Positions 4,211 through 6,769 of a stretch of DNA of 6,769 bases are shown here, piece after piece. Numbering within the stretch: the first letter of the stretch is position 1; each line of letters begins with the position of its first letter. The notes beneath the pieces were generated by a model that was given only the letters and a program-made list of their open reading frames with translations, was not told where the DNA came from and did not search any database. The stretch comes from Oscillospiraceae bacterium (GTDB taxonomy: Bacteria > Bacillota_A > Clostridia > Oscillospirales > Oscillospiraceae), in the NCBI GenBank assembly GCA_902789835.1, contig CADAPN010000115.1, forward strand, positions 1 to 6,769. The letters are read 5' to 3'. Position numbers and translations under genes: made by a program.

Positions 4211-5626
4211 ATGGAACAGAGCTTTATTGCCCGCACCAGCGGCATCAAGGCCAAAGACAAGATCGGCTACGCCATGGGCGACGTCGCCTCCTGCCTGGTT
4301 TTCGGGCTGACGCAGAGCATTCTCAACAAGTACTACACCGACATTCTGCAGATTGGCGTCCTGAGCGTCATGATCATGACCATCATCGCCCGCATCTGGG
4401 ACGCAATCAACGACCCCATCTGGGGCCGCCTGATCGACCGGGCCAAGCCCAAAAAGGACGGGCGCTACCGCCGCTGGATGAAGATCTTCGCCGTTCCGGT
4501 GGCGCTCTCGGCGATTCTGATGTTTGCCGATGTCCGCGGCTTTTCCGACGGCGGCAAGGTTGCCTGGATCTATTTCACCTATATCCTCTTCGGCATGCTC
4601 TACACCTGCATCAACATCCCCTACGGTTCTCTTGCCCAGGTCATTACCTCCAGTGACAAGGAGCGCTCCTCTCTCTCGGTGTTCCGCTCCATCGGCTCCA
4701 CCTTCGGCGCCATGCCCGCCATGGTGCTGGCCAGCATGTGCTACGTCAAGCTCGCCGACGGCAGCTCCCAGATGGACTACCACAAGGTCTTTGTCGGGGT
4801 CGTCGCCATTTCGGTACTCAGCGTTCTGGCCTATTTCCTCTGCTACGCCTGGACAAAGGAGCGCGTGGAGACCGCTCCCGAACCCGCCGAAAAGGGCCAG
4901 ACCATGAAAGTCATCCGTGTCCTGCTCAAGAGCCGTCCCTTCATGGCCGTGAGCCTTGCCAGCATGCTTTTCCTTGCGGCCCAGATGTTCGGTCAGGGCT
5001 ACAACACCTATCTCTTTGACCACTACTTCCACGCCACCGGCCTTACGATGCTGCCCACGGTGTTTCAGTATCTGCCGGTTGCGGTGATCATGTTCTTCGC
5101 CTCCCGGCTGGGCAACCGCTTCGGCCGCCGCGAGGTCTGCTCCTACGGCATTCTGCTTGCCGCCGTGTTTTATCTGATTCTCTTCGTTCTGGCTCTCTTC
5201 GGCATCACGAATGTCTGGCTCTACCTCGCCGCCTGCCTGATGTCCGGCATCGGCACCGCCTTCATCTTCCTGCTGGTCTGGGCTCTGGCCACCGATGCCA
5301 TCGACTACAACAAAGTCACCTACGGTCTGAACGACGAGGCCACCAGCTATGCGTTCTATTCCTTCATGCGCAAGCTCGGCACCACCGTCGCCACAATCCT
5401 CATTAACGTCCCGCTGCTCCGCATCGGCTACAACGGCAGCACCCTGAACACCGAAGGTCTAACCGATGCCGCCCTGAAGAGCATGTACAACTCCTCCGTC
5501 ATGATCCCGGCCGTCCTGTTCCTGTCGGTCTTCCTGCTGCTTCGCTTTATGTATCCTCTGGGCAAGAAGGAAATCGACGCCCTGCAGGTGGAGAAGGAAA
5601 AACTCATGAAGAAAGCCGGAAAGTAA
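4211..5626 (+). CDS. GPH-family glycoside/pentoside/hexuronide:cation symporter (MelB-like MFS transporter)
   Basis: The 471-residue product is a 12-helix major-facilitator protein of the glycoside-pentoside-hexuronide:cation family. Helix I is preceded by KDKIGYAMGDVAS, the family's usual opening. Residues 61-73 (RIWDAINDPIWGR) match the MelB helix II cation site: Asp64, Asn67 and Asp68 correspond in spacing to MelB Asp55, Asn58 and Asp59, which bind Na+ or H+. KKDGRYRRWM (82-91) is the conserved loop after helix II. It should import a sugar or glycoside at the cytoplasmic membrane; the substrate is not readable. Start choice: the ATG at 4211 opens directly on the family's N-terminus; AAAGG (4193-4197) lies 13 nt upstream, a long spacing, and no nearer SD exists. 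Upstream in-frame codons to 4046 overlap the EamA gene and are not family-like. The aldo/keto reductase follows after 21 nt. Confidence 0.93.
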   Translation: MEQSFIARTSGIKAKDKIGYAMGDVASCLVFGLTQSILNKYYTDILQIGVLSVMIMTIIARIWDAINDPIWGRLIDRAKPKKDGRYRRWMKIFAVPVALSAILMFADVRGFSDGGKVAWIYFTYILFGMLYTCINIPYGSLAQVITSSDKERSSLSVFRSIGSTFGAMPAMVLASMCYVKLADGSSQMDYHKVFVGVVAISVLSVLAYFLCYAWTKERVETAPEPAEKGQTMKVIRVLLKSRPFMAVSLASMLFLAAQMFGQGYNTYLFDHYFHATGLTMLPTVFQYLPVAVIMFFASRLGNRFGRREVCSYGILLAAVFYLILFVLALFGITNVWLYLAACLMSGIGTAFIFLLVWALATDAIDYNKVTYGLNDEATSYAFYSFMRKLGTTVATILINVPLLRIGYNGSTLNTEGLTDAALKSMYNSSVMIPAVLFLSVFLLLRFMYPLGKKEIDALQVEKEKLMKKAGK

Positions 5627-5647
5627 TCTTTAGAAAGAAGGAATACA

Positions 5648-6769
5648 ATGAGCAACAAGAAACTTGGCTTCGGCCTCATGCGTCTGCCGCTGCTGGACCC
5701 GAACGACGACGGCAGCATCGACATGGAGCAGATGAAGCAGATGGTGGACAGCTTCCTGGAACAGGGCTTTACCTATTTTGACACCGCCTGGATGTACTGC
5801 GGCGGCAAGAGCGAGGAAGCGGCGAAGGAGGCCCTGATCTCCCGCCATCCGCGCGACAGCTTCACCCTTACCACCAAGCTCCCCTCCTACATGCTCAAGA
5901 AGGAAGAGGACCGCGAATGGCTCTTTCAGGAGCAGCTGCGCCGGACCGGCGCCGGATATTTCGACTACTACTGGCTTCACGATGTCAATTCGGAGTCCGT
6001 GAAGAACTTTGACCGGCTGCACTGCTGGGACTTCATTCAGGAAAAGAAGGCCCAGGGCCTGGTCCGTCACATCGGCTTTTCCTACCACGACGGTCCCGAA
6101 CTGCTGGATCAGCTTCTGACCGCGCACCCCGAGGTTGAGTATGTCCAGCTGCAGCTGAACTATCTCGACTGGGACAGCCTCGGCGTCCAGAGCCGCAAGT
6201 GCTATGAGGTTGCGACGAAGCACGGTAAGCCCGTCATCGTCATGGAGCCCGTCAAGGGCGGCACCCTGGCAAAGGTCCCCGAGAAGCTGGAACAGATGTT
6301 CAAAAGCCGCGAGCCGGACATGTCCGTCCCCTCCTGGGCCATCCGCTTTGCCGCCAGCCTTGACAACGTCATGGTGGTTCTCAGCGGCATGAGCAACATG
6401 GAGCAGCTTCTGGACAACACCGGCTATATGAGGGACTTCCGGCCGCTGAACGAAGAAGAGCAGGGCCTGATGCGCGTCGCGGCCGACATCATCAACGACA
6501 ACATCACCGTCCCCTGCACCGGATGCTCCTACTGCACGGTCAACTGTCCCCGGAACATCGCGATCCCGAAGTATTTTTCTCTCTACAACCTGGACCTCCA
6601 GGAGGCAAAGGAAAAAGACTGGACTCCCCAGGGCGGCTATTACGAGCGCCTCACCCTCGAGCACGGCAAGGCCTCCGACTGCATCAAATGCGGCCGCTGC
6701 GAGGCCATGTGTCCCCAGCATCTTCCGATCCGCAAACTGCTGGAGGATGTCGCCGCCCACTTTGAATAA
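5648..6769 (+). CDS. Aldo/keto reductase with C-terminal two-cluster ferredoxin domain
   Basis: This complete 373-residue protein ends with the last base of the window. Residues 1-270 are an aldo/keto reductase barrel with an intact catalytic tetrad: Asp45 and Tyr50 in FDTAWMYCGG, Lys77 in TTKLPS, and His111 in WLHD. GFSYHD (143-148) and MEPVKGGTL (199-207) are typical of the clostridial/archaeal subgroup. The C-terminus carries two 4Fe-4S motifs: C290-x2-C-x2-C-x3-C300-P and C345-x2-C-x2-C-x3-C355-P. The fusion suggests that carbonyl or alcohol chemistry is linked to electron transfer through the clusters, not only to NAD(P)H; the substrate and electron partner are unknown. It is cytoplasmic and probably oxygen-sensitive. 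AAGGA (5638-5642) lies 5 nt before the ATG. The 21-nt gap to the symporter gene, with no terminator, implies co-transcription, so its substrate may derive from the imported sugar. Confidence 0.94.
   Translation: MSNKKLGFGLMRLPLLDPNDDGSIDMEQMKQMVDSFLEQGFTYFDTAWMYCGGKSEEAAKEALISRHPRDSFTLTTKLPSYMLKKEEDREWLFQEQLRRTGAGYFDYYWLHDVNSESVKNFDRLHCWDFIQEKKAQGLVRHIGFSYHDGPELLDQLLTAHPEVEYVQLQLNYLDWDSLGVQSRKCYEVATKHGKPVIVMEPVKGGTLAKVPEKLEQMFKSREPDMSVPSWAIRFAASLDNVMVVLSGMSNMEQLLDNTGYMRDFRPLNEEEQGLMRVAADIINDNITVPCTGCSYCTVNCPRNIAIPKYFSLYNLDLQEAKEKDWTPQGGYYERLTLEHGKASDCIKCGRCEAMCPQHLPIRKLLEDVAAHFE

Noticed and set aside
4205..5032. A 275-codon minus-strand frame within the symporter gene
   Set aside because: It is the reverse shadow of the symporter; its Gly/His/Asp-rich composition is an artefact of GC-rich third positions.
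5630..6760. A 376-codon minus-strand frame under the aldo/keto reductase
   Set aside because: The plus strand has an intact catalytic tetrad and two 4Fe-4S motifs; the antisense frame has no motif and no SD.

Overview
The window looks like chromosomal DNA from a GC-rich anaerobic member of the Clostridia (Bacillota), probably a gut Lachnospiraceae or Oscillospiraceae relative. This is inferred from purine-rich AGGAG-type ribosome binding sites before most genes, compact sigma-A-like promoters, iron-sulfur redox enzymes typical of anaerobes, a GPH-family sugar symporter, and a small Gly-Gly-leader LysM protein of a kind seen in clostridial gut bacteria. No 16S or other taxonomic marker is present, so the assignment is tentative.

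Layout. The left third (1-1791) is read on the minus strand. It holds a partial S66-family LD-carboxypeptidase running off the left edge, a 67-residue secreted-type LysM mini-protein with a double-glycine leader, an unusually elaborate control region (946-1241), and a multi-spanning membrane protein broken by a one-base frameshift in a G7 tract. A divergent intergenic region (1792-2025) carries outward promoters. The right two thirds (2026-6769) is read on the plus strand: a small orphan cytoplasmic protein, a flavoprotein with an iron-sulfur type cysteine motif, an EamA/DMT exporter, and a two-gene operon of a GPH sugar:cation symporter and a ferredoxin-fused aldo/keto reductase that ends exactly at the window edge.

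How the parts fit. The LD-carboxypeptidase and the LysM mini-protein are adjacent and both concern peptidoglycan, but each has its own promoter and a terminator separates them, so they are neighbours rather than an operon. The orphan gene and the flavoprotein are each followed by a hairpin terminator, so they are probably single-gene units. The symporter and reductase genes are 21 nt apart and likely co-transcribed. Their promoter overlaps the stop codon of the EamA gene and contains a 17-bp dyad between -35 and -10, which suggests repressor control of a sugar or polyol uptake and redox module.

The most unusual part is the control region of the LysM mini-gene. It has two copies of a 19-bp element made of 11-bp-phased direct repeats (TGTCnnACAAnTGTCnnAC), 75 bp apart. 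Each lies just upstream of an extended -10 box, and a perfect 7-bp dyad sits in the leader. The small protein itself has an export leader but a LysM domain lacking its last strand. The window holds no complete new defence or mobile system: I saw no CRISPR array, tRNA, rRNA, insertion sequence or attachment site.
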